Of a DNA stretch of 18,861 nucleotides, positions 7,750-18,301 are shown piece by piece. Position 1 is the first letter of the stretch; each line of letters opens with the position of its first letter. Origin of the DNA: Smittium mucronatum. Taxonomy: Eukaryota > Kickxellomycota > Harpellomycetes > Harpellales > Legeriomycetaceae. Location of the stretch: assembly GCA_001953115.1 (NCBI GenBank), contig LSSL01000816.1, positions 1 through 18,861 on the forward strand. Direction: 5' to 3'. Under the pieces are notes generated by a model that did no database searches, was not told where the DNA came from, and saw only the letters and a list, made by a program, of their open reading frames with translations. The position numbers and the translations under genes are program-made.

Positions 7750-10341
7750 TTATTTTTTCTTTATTGAAGAAGGTACATGGAATTTAAAATCATTTTTGGA
7801 GCTGGTAAAGTTGGTAAAATCCGTTGGCAAATGCTCATTTACAATTTTAACAAATGGTTCCATAAAAGAATGGCTATTTTCTAAATTGTCGGAAGAATGA
7901 TCGGAAGAAAAATAGGAACTATCCATTAATTTTTTTACTTCAATCAGTTTGCTCAAGTCACTTTTTCCATTCGTGTCTGAAGATATCAGCAAGCTGGGGT
8001 CATGTCTTGTAGATTCAGGAACAATATCAATGGTATCAAGGGGTGGTGTTTCCTTTATGGGAGTAAAATCAGAGTTTTTTGAAGAATTTTGGGAAACTGA
8101 TAATACATTTGCAATTATGGCTTTACTAAAGTTGGTTAAGCTTTTAATGTCGGGAGAGGGATAAGGATTAAAGTTTGAGTTTGGTCGAATAAAATTACTC
8201 TTAGCAGGGGTATCAAAAATTAATACTGACTTTTTGGATTCCTCAGAACCACAATACTTGAAGTAGTTTTTAATAGATGTGATATTATTTTTCCTGTTAG
8301 TATTATTCTTTTTTAAAATGTCACCAGAAAGATCAAATTTGATAGGTGTTTTATAAAAAGAAACATTGGAATTATTTGATCCTACTTGTAAAGAGTTTAT
8401 TTCCTGTGGAGGTATTTTAATCTGGAGATTTTCAAATGTTTTATTCTGAGGCATTTTAAACAACAAAGATTTAGGACTGTTTATATCAGAGATGCTATCA
8501 TCCTTGATTGATGGGCTTGTATTTCGTTTATTTAAATTACTTTTATGAGTTCTAATTGAGCTGAATCCATATTGGGTCAGTTTCTGATTCCTCAGCAATT
8601 TCTTGTTTTTTGAAGGCTTCTTTGAAGGGGTAATATAAGGGTATATATTAGGGCCATCTTTTCTATTTTCAGTTTTTAATGGGTAAAATGATTTTTTGGG
8701 GTAATCAAAAGAGAAGCTATCATGAGAGATTGGGTACACATTACAGAGTTTATTGATATTTAAGGTATTTTGAATAAATTTGGAGGACGCCCCTGGTTTA
8801 GATCTTTTCCTGGATACTTTCTTTATATATATTTTTTTGGTTTTATATAATTCGGAATCGTGGTATCGAGATGAATTTTTTATAGTTGATTTAGAGTTGG
8901 AGTACTCCAAAACACCTTCAAAAAAACCATCACAAGTAGAGACAGATTTAGGTGGAATGCTTTTAGCACTGCCGAGTATTTTAGAAGATAAAGCTGACCA
9001 TTCGAGCGATTGATGTATTTTTGAATTCTGATGGTGATTAGTTGTATAATCAAGCTGAGTATTTGGCGTTTTTATGAGGTAGCTTTTATCATTGCGACTG
9101 GATGTGATTTCTGACACATCTGATATAGTTTCTAGAGCATCTGATCCAGTTTCAATAACATGACTGGGGACAGTTAAAGCTTTATCAGCGTCGAGTAATT
9201 CTTGGTCAGACAGAAAAAATTCATCGAATAATAAATCAGAAAAATCTATATCCTCTTGTATAAGTTTAACCTCAGGAGGCAGTTGAATAGAATTTTCTGG
9301 GAATTTTGAATAGGAGTTGGGAGAAGATGAAGGAAAGAAGGATTGAGCCCAATTATCACAATCAATTGGTTGGTTATAATCATAAAGGCCAATAGAGTCA
9401 AAATTAAAAATTAAATCATCGATAAAGGAGTCATCTATATCAAGTTCTTCGGGTATATCCTCACTATAAAGAGCTTGATCAGAGAATGATTCTTCCTGTA
9501 TGTTTCCGATATACTCATTCAAGTACCTTTCTTCATGATGAACAGTTTCGTTTAAAAAGAATTCGAGAATAGAATTTGCTTTAGTTTTTTGTCGGTTTGA
9601 AGCAATCGGAATATTCAAGGGTTCGATTCTAGATACCACATAGCTACCTGAGGGATTATTAGAGTTAAGATTGGTAAATGAAGAATTAGGCGCTTCAGAT
9701 TTTAGAGACATAAAAAACCATTTTCCTTCAAAAAAGTTCCGAATAGAATTTTGAGCTTCAAGCAGGAAATTTTCTCTAGGAAGGGCCAGCAAATGAGAAT
9801 TTTTTGCTCTTGAAAGAGATTCAGGGTCAATTTTATAAGAGTTTGCAAACCAAATAATGGGATCTACACCAAATAAACTGGAAAGTTGATTTCCAAAAGC
9901 ACTTACTCTAATAACCTTGAATTTTTTGCTGGAGTTTAAATAATTTTCGTCTTTTAAAAAAGCAGCACAAGACATCACCTGAAAGCTTAAATGATATTTA
10001 TACATTTTCTTACTGGAGCATTTATTGTAAATGACTGGAGTTTTGATGAATTTATTAAGATTGGTTAAATTCTTATTAAAGCTTTTGTTGAAAGGGCAAT
10101 TTATATTTTCGCACAGCAGAATGAAATCATCCTTATTTTCATCACAAAATCCAACGTTTGAGGAATTATTTAGGGGAGATCTTTTGGAGTTGGGAGAGAA
10201 ATTCTTTCGAGGAGCAGGTTTAATATTTAGTTTTTTATTACAAATGGGGCAGGAATGTATAATGCCTATGGAACCAAAATTGAGAGATTCAACTTTGGGC
10301 AAAAATACTTTTGTAATGAAAAATATTCCCTCAGCATACAT
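7750..10341 (-). CDS. DDIAS/noxin-like protein with RPA1-C-type zinc ribbon and OB segment
   Basis: This is a single 863-codon frame with no intron. The start ATG (10341-10339) follows an in-frame TGA. Residues 31-34 (CPIC) and 77-82 (C-x4-C) form a zinc-ribbon-like pair. Next come YKYHLSFQV (114-122), VIRVSAFGNQLSSLFGVD (143-160) and a segment around 190-213 ending in EGKWFFMSL. This order matches the N-terminal domain of metazoan DDIAS (C11orf82), itself related to the RPA1 C-terminal OB fold. A later segment (238-266, RIEPLNIPI..ILEFFL) also fits. The rest is low-complexity: an acidic stretch (271-385), basic clusters (502-515, 571-581) that could be nuclear signals, and four S/T-P-x-K sites (T571, T665, T711, T760). 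A DNA-damage or single-stranded-DNA role is inferred from the fold only. The ribbon spacing is longer than usual. The gene is divergent from the MCMBP gene. Confidence 0.62.
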   Translation of the reverse strand: MYAEGIFFITKVFLPKVESLNFGSIGIIHSCPICNKKLNIKPAPRKNFSPNSKRSPLNNSSNVGFCDENKDDFILLCENINCPFNKSFNKNLTNLNKFIKTPVIYNKCSSKKMYKYHLSFQVMSCAAFLKDENYLNSSKKFKVIRVSAFGNQLSSLFGVDPIIWFANSYKIDPESLSRAKNSHLLALPRENFLLEAQNSIRNFFEGKWFFMSLKSEAPNSSFTNLNSNNPSGSYVVSRIEPLNIPIASNRQKTKANSILEFFLNETVHHEERYLNEYIGNIQEESFSDQALYSEDIPEELDIDDSFIDDLIFNFDSIGLYDYNQPIDCDNWAQSFFPSSSPNSYSKFPENSIQLPPEVKLIQEDIDFSDLLFDEFFLSDQELLDADKALTVPSHVIETGSDALETISDVSEITSSRNDKSYLIKTPNTQLDYTTNHHQNSKIHQSLEWSALSSKILGSAKSIPPKSVSTCDGFFEGVLEYSNSKSTIKNSSRYHDSELYKTKKIYIKKVSRKRSKPGASSKFIQNTLNINKLCNVYPISHDSFSFDYPKKSFYPLKTENRKDGPNIYPYITPSKKPSKNKKLLRNQKLTQYGFSSIRTHKSNLNKRNTSPSIKDDSISDINSPKSLLFKMPQNKTFENLQIKIPPQEINSLQVGSNNSNVSFYKTPIKFDLSGDILKKNNTNRKNNITSIKNYFKYCGSEESKKSVLIFDTPAKSNFIRPNSNFNPYPSPDIKSLTNFSKAIIANVLSVSQNSSKNSDFTPIKETPPLDTIDIVPESTRHDPSLLISSDTNGKSDLSKLIEVKKLMDSSYFSSDHSSDNLENSHSFMEPFVKIVNEHLPTDFTNFTSSKNDFKFHVPSSIKKK

Positions 10342-11164
10342 CTGAATAGATAATCATATAGGCGTTAAAGCACTACATTTATTAGAATAATATATAAAAT
10401 TTAGACTAAAATATGGCTAAATACAATAAGGAGCTTTATAAGGGCGTAATCAAATCCACACCGATTGGATAAATAGCACATTTATATCCAGCAGCTTCAA
10501 AGACTGTTTACAGTTAAAATCCTAGAATCTTTATTTGCTGGCACTGATATTTGTAATTGTATCGATTTCCATTTGACGATCAACTAAAATGAAACAACTA
10601 AACCCTCTAGCCAAATATTAAACAGAGGTAAAAAACATTTAAGTTCAGGAATCTGCTGGATATGCTACTAAGACTAGTCAAGAAAAAGCATAAAATATCA
10701 AATGTGAACTATGGGCCCAGATAAAGATACAACCAGGATAATGTGCAGTTCATTTTTTGCTTTGCTGGAGGATCTATTAAGGTTTGCTGTTTTTTTTACA
10801 GATGTGAGTTTATTTTTGTCTCGAAGTGCCGTTGAGTTTCTGACTGGATTCCCTAATCGGTACTAATTTCAGTGTCTTTTCTGATTAAGCCAATCTTGAA
10901 ATTTTTTAACTCTGATTTACAACCAACAAAAAAGCTTGATTAGTGACCATAATAACCATAAACAATATAAACGAATGATATTCAAAGATCCATTTTATTA
11001 TGTCACACTCGGTCATCTTAATTTGTGCCCAAATGTAGGATTAGTTTGCATACACGAGTTCTCTTAAACTAAAAATATCAATTTATCAGACTCTAAAACT
11101 TGTCTTTACTCATAAAGCCAAAAAAACTGACATTCTTTTAAATAACCACTTTCAAATTCATAAA
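10342..11164. promoter_or_regulatory. Shared divergent intergenic region
   Basis: These 823 bp separate the start codons of the DDIAS-like gene (minus) and the MCMBP gene (plus), so both promoters should lie here. The sequence is less monotonous than other spacers, but I see no recognisable RNA gene. I also find no ACGCGT-type G1/S box. No long open frame is present on either strand. Confidence 0.5.
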
Positions 11165-13842
11165 ATGGTATCAACCAAACATCAATGTTTAGATAACCCA
11201 AGAGCCTTCATCCAGTCCCTTTATGGTAAAGATACTAGTTTTATTAATTTACAGGAAGTCGTCAAATTTTCCATTAAAACAGGATAAATTAAGTGCTTAT
11301 ATATGGATATAATAGATGATTTCAAAAAAACTGGTTGCAGCGAGATTGAAGCTGCTGAAAAGACATTAAATCAAATCCCGACTAGTTTCAAAGAAGTTTT
11401 AAGCAATACTGACTATAGACAACAGGTAACATCCTCTCCTAATTTTTAACTAATTAAGCGTCCGAAAAAATAGTTTAATTTTTATTTTCTCTATTAGATC
11501 GTCAATTATGAAACTGTTGAAATTGATTCTCTGGCACCAGGAACTTTAGTTTATTTTGATTGTATGGTCCAAGATCCCAACTTTTCTAAAGAATTGCAGT
11601 TGTATGCTTTGGAATTAACCAACAAAGAAAATGGGTCGAAGGTATTTTTCTACCACCCCTTCATATTCCTGTGTTTAAAATTTTAATCTTATTTTTTTCA
11701 TAGAGCATAGATTTTACTTTGTATTCCGACCAAAATAAGGTATACTTACCGCTGTTTATATTTTTGCAAAAAGGTAGTAATTCATTTTATCTATTTTTTA
11801 GGAAGTAGAAGTTGGGTATACTGTAAATCATGACATCAATACTTCTTTTATTGTCGACACTGAGGTAATTTATTGTGTCGAAATCCCAGGCAGAACCAAT
11901 TGGACAAAAATAAGGTTAAAACATACTCTTAATTAGAAAATATATTATCTGAAATTTCTCACTTACATTAAATTGTGATCAAATTACGAATTTAATAGGA
12001 ACGATGCTTTATTTAATAAGATTCCAGAAACTGAACACTCTTCAGATCTGATTTCCAAAAAGAAAACTAGATTTCCTTTTCCCAATCAAAAGCATAATTC
12101 TGCTGTAGTTAAGGTACTTTCTATCAATCATTCACTTAGTCCCAAATAACCTTAAATTGAAATCAATATGTGAATATTTAATATAAAAAACCTATTTATA
12201 AATCCTTAATTTTTCAAAAAAAAAATGATCACTTTAGTTTTATAACGGATTTCCAAATTTCAAAGTTAATCAGGCAGTTCAGGTTGTTGGGGTATTTGAT
12301 TACACTTTGTGTCATACCGAAGACTCAAACGATATATTATGGCCAACAATCTTAGCCCTAGATTCCTGCTCAATTCCCCAACTGTTTATTCCAAAAGAAA
12401 TAGAGCCTAAACCCAGTAAAATTTCGCTAAGATATTTTATTTTTTAAATTCTTAAATTTATATCTAAATAATTTTCATAACTCTAGCTTCCAAAGTATCA
12501 AAACAATTATGTTTTGACTACCTAAAAGGCGCTGTTGGTAGCGACTCTTTAGTAGCAACATATTTAATGCTACTTCTTATCTCTAAATCGTAATTTGAGT
12601 ATTTCACATTCTAGATTTTTTTCTTTTGTGTTTCTAAAATTTGGATTTTCTTTGTTTAATAATAGTAACTCCACCAGCGAAAAAGCGGGGAAGCTTTCAA
12701 TAAGTTTAATAAACTCTCCTCAGATTCCTGACCAAATAATTACCGACCTTTCGAAAAATCCATCAGAAAATTTTGGGATTAATAACACCAGTATTCACCA
12801 TGATAATATTCAAAAATTGATCAGTGCCTTCCAATCTATTATGCCTGCGGTTATAACTATTCCAATGTCTATTCCAGTTTTAAACAACTGTCCTTGGTTG
12901 CCAAATGCAGAGAATGAAGCAGGTCTGCGCTCTGGAATTCTCCAAATATGTCCTCATAGTTTACTCTTGATTGATGAGTCAACCTTGGATGAAGGAATAC
13001 TTCAAGAACAAGGTACTAATATTTATAATTTTTATTTTTCATTATTTATAATCTTATAAAATGTACTATTAGGATTGAAGAACCTCAATTCCCTTCAGAG
13101 GTTGCCTACTGAGCAGAAACTAAGTTTTACATATCCATACCAGCCAATTGAGATTGACCTTGATGTCAGAGTCTTGGTTATATCTAAAGGGAAGACTTTG
13201 ATTAAGGTATTTATTTTTATTTTTTATACTTTATCTAAAAAAATTATGAAAAAATAATTATCACAACCTTAAATAATTATTACTATTTATCATCCAGACC
13301 GACATTATTCTGCCACTTTTACCTTCAGAGGATCCTCAGAAAAATACTCTCCATTTGGAAAATCTTGGAACGGAGGATTTGGATAGGATTAGAAACTTTT
13401 TATTGGAAGCAAGTTTATTAGACTTTACAATCCAAAGCTCAGTCTCTGAGGTAATATCATTATTCTAAAATTTTTATTAAAATAATCAAGTTTTTTTTAT
13501 CTAATTATTTTTTTTTCATTAATTATTTTTTGTAGATAATTTCTGAAGAATATGCAAATTCTCGTAAAAACACAAATACCGATTCTTATTTAAAGAACCA
13601 GGAAGATCTTTTTTTGACTCTTACAGTAGCTAGGTAAATTTTTCTTTTTTATGTATAAACAATGAAATATTTTTCTCAGTGATGATATTTATATCTTAAA
13701 TTTATGGCAAATTAAAAATTATTTACAAAAATAACTTTTTGTTAGACTTTTATCCCTGTCCAAAATGGAAAGTGAATTATCCATCGAATCTTGGAATGAG
13801 GCTATTATACTTGAAAAACAAAGGAGAGACAGACTATTTTAG
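11165..13842 (+). CDS. MCMBP: MCM complex-binding protein (MCMBP/ETG1 family), 13 exons
   Basis: Proposed exons are 11165-11225, 11316-11425, 11498-11641, 11704-11739, 11802-11914, 11999-12113, 12238-12415, 12487-12589, 12666-13012, 13073-13206, 13298-13450, 13536-13633 and 13746-13842. They join in frame to about 562 residues, against roughly 640 in human MCMBP. Family landmarks in order are CLDNPRAFIQSLY, LAPGTLVYFDCMVQD, VIYCVEIPGRTNWTK, FKVNQAVQVVGVFDYTL, GAVGSDSLVATYLMLLLIS, GLRSGILQICPHSLLLIDE, ISKGKTLI and the C-terminal VARLLSLSKMESELSIESW. The family binds MCM3-7 in place of MCM2, and acts in MCM supply, replisome unloading and sister-chromatid cohesion in the nucleus. Introns are 60-124 nt with GT..AG ends. 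The first intron is inferred from the N-terminal family match; a downstream ATG at 11303 would give a shorter start without it. Intron 5 has a less usual GTTAAA donor. Confidence 0.9.
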
Positions 13843-14639
13843 TGATTTAAACGTATATATTTTTTCGGTATTTATATAAAACCAATAATTTTTTATTTCA
13901 AAATCTGGTACACTAAATTTAATTATCTCTATCTTTTCCTTAAACATAAACTTTTCCTAAAAAGAAAGTATACCATACTTTAAATCATATTGATTAATTC
14001 TATTCTTAAGCGCCTTTTTAAAAATCAATAACTTTATTTTATGTTTTTTTTATAAGTTATTTCTTTTTAAACGTGATAAAACATTAAAGTTTAGCTCATT
14101 GCAAGTCTTGGAATGTAATTTTTCTAGATAATTTATAAGATATGAAACATATAGTGCGTACTCACGTTTTTAAGCATTAATGTCTAAAATTGGATATTTG
14201 GAGATGACCAATATTTCTTTATAAAACTTTATTATTTGCAGCAAAATCGGATTCTTTGAAGGGTTTCGGCTGATAAAAAAAATCACAACACACTTTTCTT
14301 TGTAAATAAAAATTAAACTTCGATATTGATCATTTTATTTATGTTTACTGATTTAAAAAAAAAATCGACTATATGATTAGATCTCATTCTTTTTGTAAAT
14401 GATGGTTATAAAAATTTGCAGTATTAAGAAGATGACAGTGCTGTCTGTATGGCAGTAGAAGGGAGGCAAAGGATGTAGTTTTATCGCAAAAAATTAGCCC
14501 GTTTTCTTTATGAAATTTATCGTAAAAGATATATATATATTCTTTTTAAAAAAAAACACGAGAACGAACGAATGAGTAATATTAATAGTAATGCGAATAT
14601 TTAATAATACGGTAAAGATTTATGTTGTGATACGGTTGA
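13843..14639. other. AT-rich convergent intergenic spacer
   Basis: This spacer lies between the stop codons of the MCMBP gene (plus) and the OPT gene (minus), so it should hold both 3' ends. I see no coding frame, RNA gene or dispersed repeat. A short (AT)6 run lies near 14529-14540. Confidence 0.5.
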
Positions 14640-17061
14640 TTAAGGGGTTATTAGAGGTTTTGATGCTAAGGGGCAATGGAAATCCTTAGCGTTACCCCAC
14701 CAATTAACTTTCAAATCGTGTAGTTGGAAGGCGTAAAAGATGAATACTCCGCAGAGGGCGGTTCCGGTCATGAGGGCAGCGGATAAGATGTAGTTGTAGC
14801 GCAGCCACCACCAATGATGACGCTGATAAATGACAAAGTTAAAAATGAATGCAACAATAAACCACGTTGGGAATTCAGCGGCTGCGGCAGGGGGGAGGAC
14901 AGAGCAGGCCATGAGAAATATGGGGACGTGGATGTGACGCAAAAACAACGATTTTTTGAATTTTCTGGCTAGGAGCCAAGGGATGAAAGGAAGGACGGCG
15001 CCCAAGAGAAATCCGTAGAGGAGACAGTTGTATATCGAGCTGGGTCCGAACATTTTGACGGGGCCGATGAGGCCCCATATTATTGAAGCAGAGTAGAAGA
15101 CGTTTGTCGAAGGACATGTCCAAGGATACGCATCCTTGTGGCAGATATTGGGAACAGTGCGGATCAAGTAGTGTGTGGTTATTAGATTTATCAGGCCAGA
15201 TATGAATGTGCCACTGGCCTGAGCTATGAACATGTCTCTTGGGGGAACTTTCATGTAATGACCGAGTTTCAAATCGGAGGTTAGCCAAAGGGCTTGGCGG
15301 AGTGTAGTGCAGCCGTAAGTTTTGAAGGCGAGATTTGCTATGGGCATCCCTGGGAAAATAAGACCGGCTACGAATTCGGATATAACATTGATTCCCAGAG
15401 TTACGTTAGTTATCGCAGAAACTATTCCATAGGGGAAAACTAGTATAGCGGCTATGGAGATAGCCAATATCAGGCCCCACCAAGGTAGATTTATATCTTT
15501 ATTCTCACAAACTATGAGGGCAACTGAAAGTGTAGATGTAAAAAGCACTGCATACCACCAGTTCGGGACGGATTTGTACTTTCTCATAAGCTTGCTGTGG
15601 ATATCTTCGTTCTTCAAACTATCATTAGATTTGAACAGCCGGCTAAACTCTGAAAAGTTATTTAGCAACACGTGGACAATTGCCGCTACCATTATAGCCA
15701 AAGCAAGCCCGTAGTTCATGGCAAAGAAGAACGATATTCGTATCGGGCTGTAATTGTTATACCCCGCTTCGTCAAGCACTGTTCCGTTGTTCGTTGTTAC
15801 TCTGGCTATATCGTATTTTCTGCCAAAGATATCGAAAAGACCCGAGCTAATTATTGGGAATTTTTTTGCTTCGAACCAATTGTTATAATATCCGATAGGA
15901 ACAACTCTATAAAAATGAAGAAAATAAAATTATGGTTAAAAAATATTTTGTTAGTAGAGAGAATGCCATCAAATCATAATGACTTAATTTTTTTTTAAAA
16001 ATATTAATATATATCAGTATAAATTTATGAATATCCTTTTAAATTAAAATTTGTGCTTACATCCATCCAAATAGAAGGAACCCGGCGAAAATGTTAGTAG
16101 CAGCCCAAAAAGGAGTTGATAGGGGACTTCCTAAATACGAAGCTATCAATGACCAATCTAGGGATATTGACCCCATACCAAGCCCAGTCATGCCGCTGCC
16201 GAGCTGTTGAGCGACAATATTTTTCGGAAAGACGAAACACAAGATGGAAACACTGGATAGAACTGTGAATAAGTATCCAGGCAAAAACTGGTATATAAAG
16301 GCACAGCAAGAGACGAGCACGAAGAATCTGATTTTAGTTATGCGATACTTGCCATTAACTATAGGATTGGATTCTTCTTCGTCATGCAAAGTTCTAAAAA
16401 TCGAACAACTAACAAGTGTTTCAGGCCAAATCATGACAGCTGGTTTGACCAACACGTTTTGGACGATTCCCGAGAGACCATAACCTAGCATTTGGGTGCT
16501 GACTATAAGGAGAAGCGAGTATGTAAAGTTCGTTTTTATATTAAAGTAGAGTTCCTGCAAAACAACGACTTCGATAGCGTACGCGACGCTAGACCCAGCA
16601 TTCGCAAACACACACAGAAGAGTGTGCTCTTTCGTTGAGAATTTGCCTGGGTTCAATGAAAATGCCAATCCTTTTATTCCAAATGGAACTATTTGTTTTT
16701 TAGGCAACAGTCGCTCCAACGCTTTTCCAAAGATAAATGTCAGCAGGATGATGACGGAAAATCCAATACTGATTGGGGTTTGCCGGAAGAAGAAGAACTG
16801 GTTAACAAAACTGAATGTCACGGATATCACGAGTCCAATAAACCATACCCGAAACGTCATTGTTGGGATCGTTGGATCGTCGGTATTGCTCACGTTTGCT
16901 CTTACCACCTCAAACGGAGAATCGGAATCGTCCATATGGTTCGAATCCGCACCGAAAGGATCATGGTGGGCATAATCAGTTTCCGGCGCATTTAATATGG
17001 GCATTTCAGACTCTGGGTCGTCGGCCTGTTTTGGATTGGAGTTCTTTTCACCATTTTCCAT
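14640..17061 (-). CDS. OPT-family oligopeptide transporter, two exons
   Basis: Exon 1 is 17061-16061 and exon 2 is 15906-14640. The 154-nt intron has a GTAAGC donor and a TATAG acceptor, and rejoins GFLLFGW-I-VVPIGYYNNW, a conserved OPT segment. The product has 755 residues, usual for fungal OPT proteins. It opens with an acidic cytosolic tail, followed by RANVSNTDDPTIPTMTFRVW (54-73). Other landmarks are NPGKF..KEHTLL (137-149; NPGPF in most members), TQMLGYGLSGI (189-199), WPETLVS, GSGMTGLGMGSISLDWS (288-304), WTCPSTNVFYSASIIWGLIG and a C-terminal WWGN. Many hydrophobic segments span the length, as expected of about 12-16 membrane helices. The family imports tetra/pentapeptides and, in the Hgt1 branch, glutathione by proton symport at the plasma membrane; the substrate here cannot be read from sequence. 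G+C content is visibly higher than in the neighbouring genes. A Dug3-like gene lies upstream on the same strand. Confidence 0.95.
15907..16060 (-). other. Intron of the OPT gene
   Basis: On the minus strand it begins GTAAGC and ends TTTTTATAG. It splits an isoleucine codon (AT|A). Its AT-richness contrasts sharply with the exons on both sides. Without removal the frame ends at once in TAA. Confidence 0.9.
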
Positions 17062-18301
17062 TATCTCTTATGCACCTTTTTTTAAAAACAGGTACCATGC
17101 GATATTCCTTCTTGGTTGATATGCAAAGAGTTGAAGAGCCAAAAATAATGTATCTATAAAACAGTTGACTTTCAGAAAATTGATTCAGATTATGAAATAT
17201 AATTAAAGTTTTATATGAAATTTATAATTTAATACAATAATAAATATTTTCCTCCAACCTCTTTTTTTTTAAAAAAGTCTATAATACTATCGCAGTTTAT
17301 GTATCCAGAAAAAAAAAGTTTCGGGAAAGAAGGGATTATTTAATACGACTTTTACTTCTATTTATTGATAAACCCAAGAAGTATCCCAATCCTAACCATT
17401 CAATCTTTTTTTTTTGTAGGAAAAAAACATTGAGAAGGACACTTTAAATCACGCATGATATTAGTTACATTCGAATAGAATGATTTGAACATTATTATTA
17501 TTCTGTTTCTAGAACTTGGACCTTGGGATTACTAAATTGATCCAGTCTACTTTTGCAAAACTCAACTCCCCTCTCCCTTAACCTATCTCCCCGCCTCTTC
17601 CCCGCAAAATTAAAAATAAAAAGAAGCTTTAAATCAATATAAATTAGCCGTTTATTGTAGCCTATACCAATGAATAAACCAATTAACCATTTTCTTTCCA
17701 GCTCGAAAAAGTCTAGTTGTGCATAATTTTCTTCAAATCGGATCAATATAGTTTAGAATTCAGCATAATTCTAGAATGGGGGTCTGGACGCGCTTATCTC
17801 TCTTGATTATCACTGCTATCATCGAAATCATTTATGAGCAAAGATTTGTTCTTTGACCCAAATTTGATCAGTATTTTTATTTTTGCAAATATATGAATAT
17901 AGAGTCTTTGCATTACTACTCATTTCTTTACTGCTAATGCTTTTAAATTTATAAATGACTACCGTGGAATTTATGGAGATTAAAAAAAGTGATAAGCCCA
18001 GACATATATCAATAAAGAGTATCTTAACCATTAGAAAATAAATCATATTACTAGGAAATATTAAAACTATGGACTAGATCGAATAAAAAAAAACTTTTAC
18101 TAACGGATTTAATCTGGATATTTGTAATTGTAAATCTAAAATTACCGAAATTCTACATAAAATGAATTGGATAGATATTAGAAGCGTGAATTTTTTTAGG
18201 CAAGATGAATTTTGTACATGAAAGAATTGAGAATAATTTAAATTATTGACTTCAGTCACAATAAAAAAAAGATTGGATCAAAGTAAATAAATAATGGATG
18301 T
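17062..18301. other. 1.2-kb intergenic region upstream of the OPT gene
   Basis: This region separates the OPT start codon from the 3' end of the Dug3-like gene on the same strand. It should therefore hold the OPT promoter and the Dug3-like 3' end. It is strongly AT-rich, with poly-T tracts near 17261 and 17407 and a pyrimidine-rich patch at about 17545-17605. Short minus-strand frames at 17498-17746, 17828-18046 and 18074-18259 have no family resemblance, no splice logic and compositions typical of translated AT-rich DNA. I do not call them genes. Confidence 0.5.

Noticed and set aside
9600..9640. B-box-like GGTTCGATTCT
   Set aside because: It falls within the DDIAS-like coding frame, with no tRNA cloverleaf around it.
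10031..10345. A 104-codon plus-strand frame
   Set aside because: It is antisense to the N-terminal zinc-ribbon and OB region of the DDIAS-like gene, which carries the family motifs.
14880..15288. A 137-codon minus-strand frame within the OPT gene
   Set aside because: It is a shifted frame on the same strand as the OPT exon and gives an arginine-, histidine- and proline-rich product with no family match.
16920..16960. A perfect tRNA B-box-like GGTTCGAATCC on the plus strand
   Set aside because: It lies inside the OPT coding sequence (residues GADSNHM on the other strand). The flanks cannot form a T stem, and no A box or acceptor stem is present.
17498..18259. Three minus-strand frames of 61 to 82 codons between OPT and the Dug3-like gene
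   Set aside because: They have no recognisable motifs, no conserved splice joins and compositions dominated by I, L, F, K and N, as expected from AT-rich non-coding DNA.
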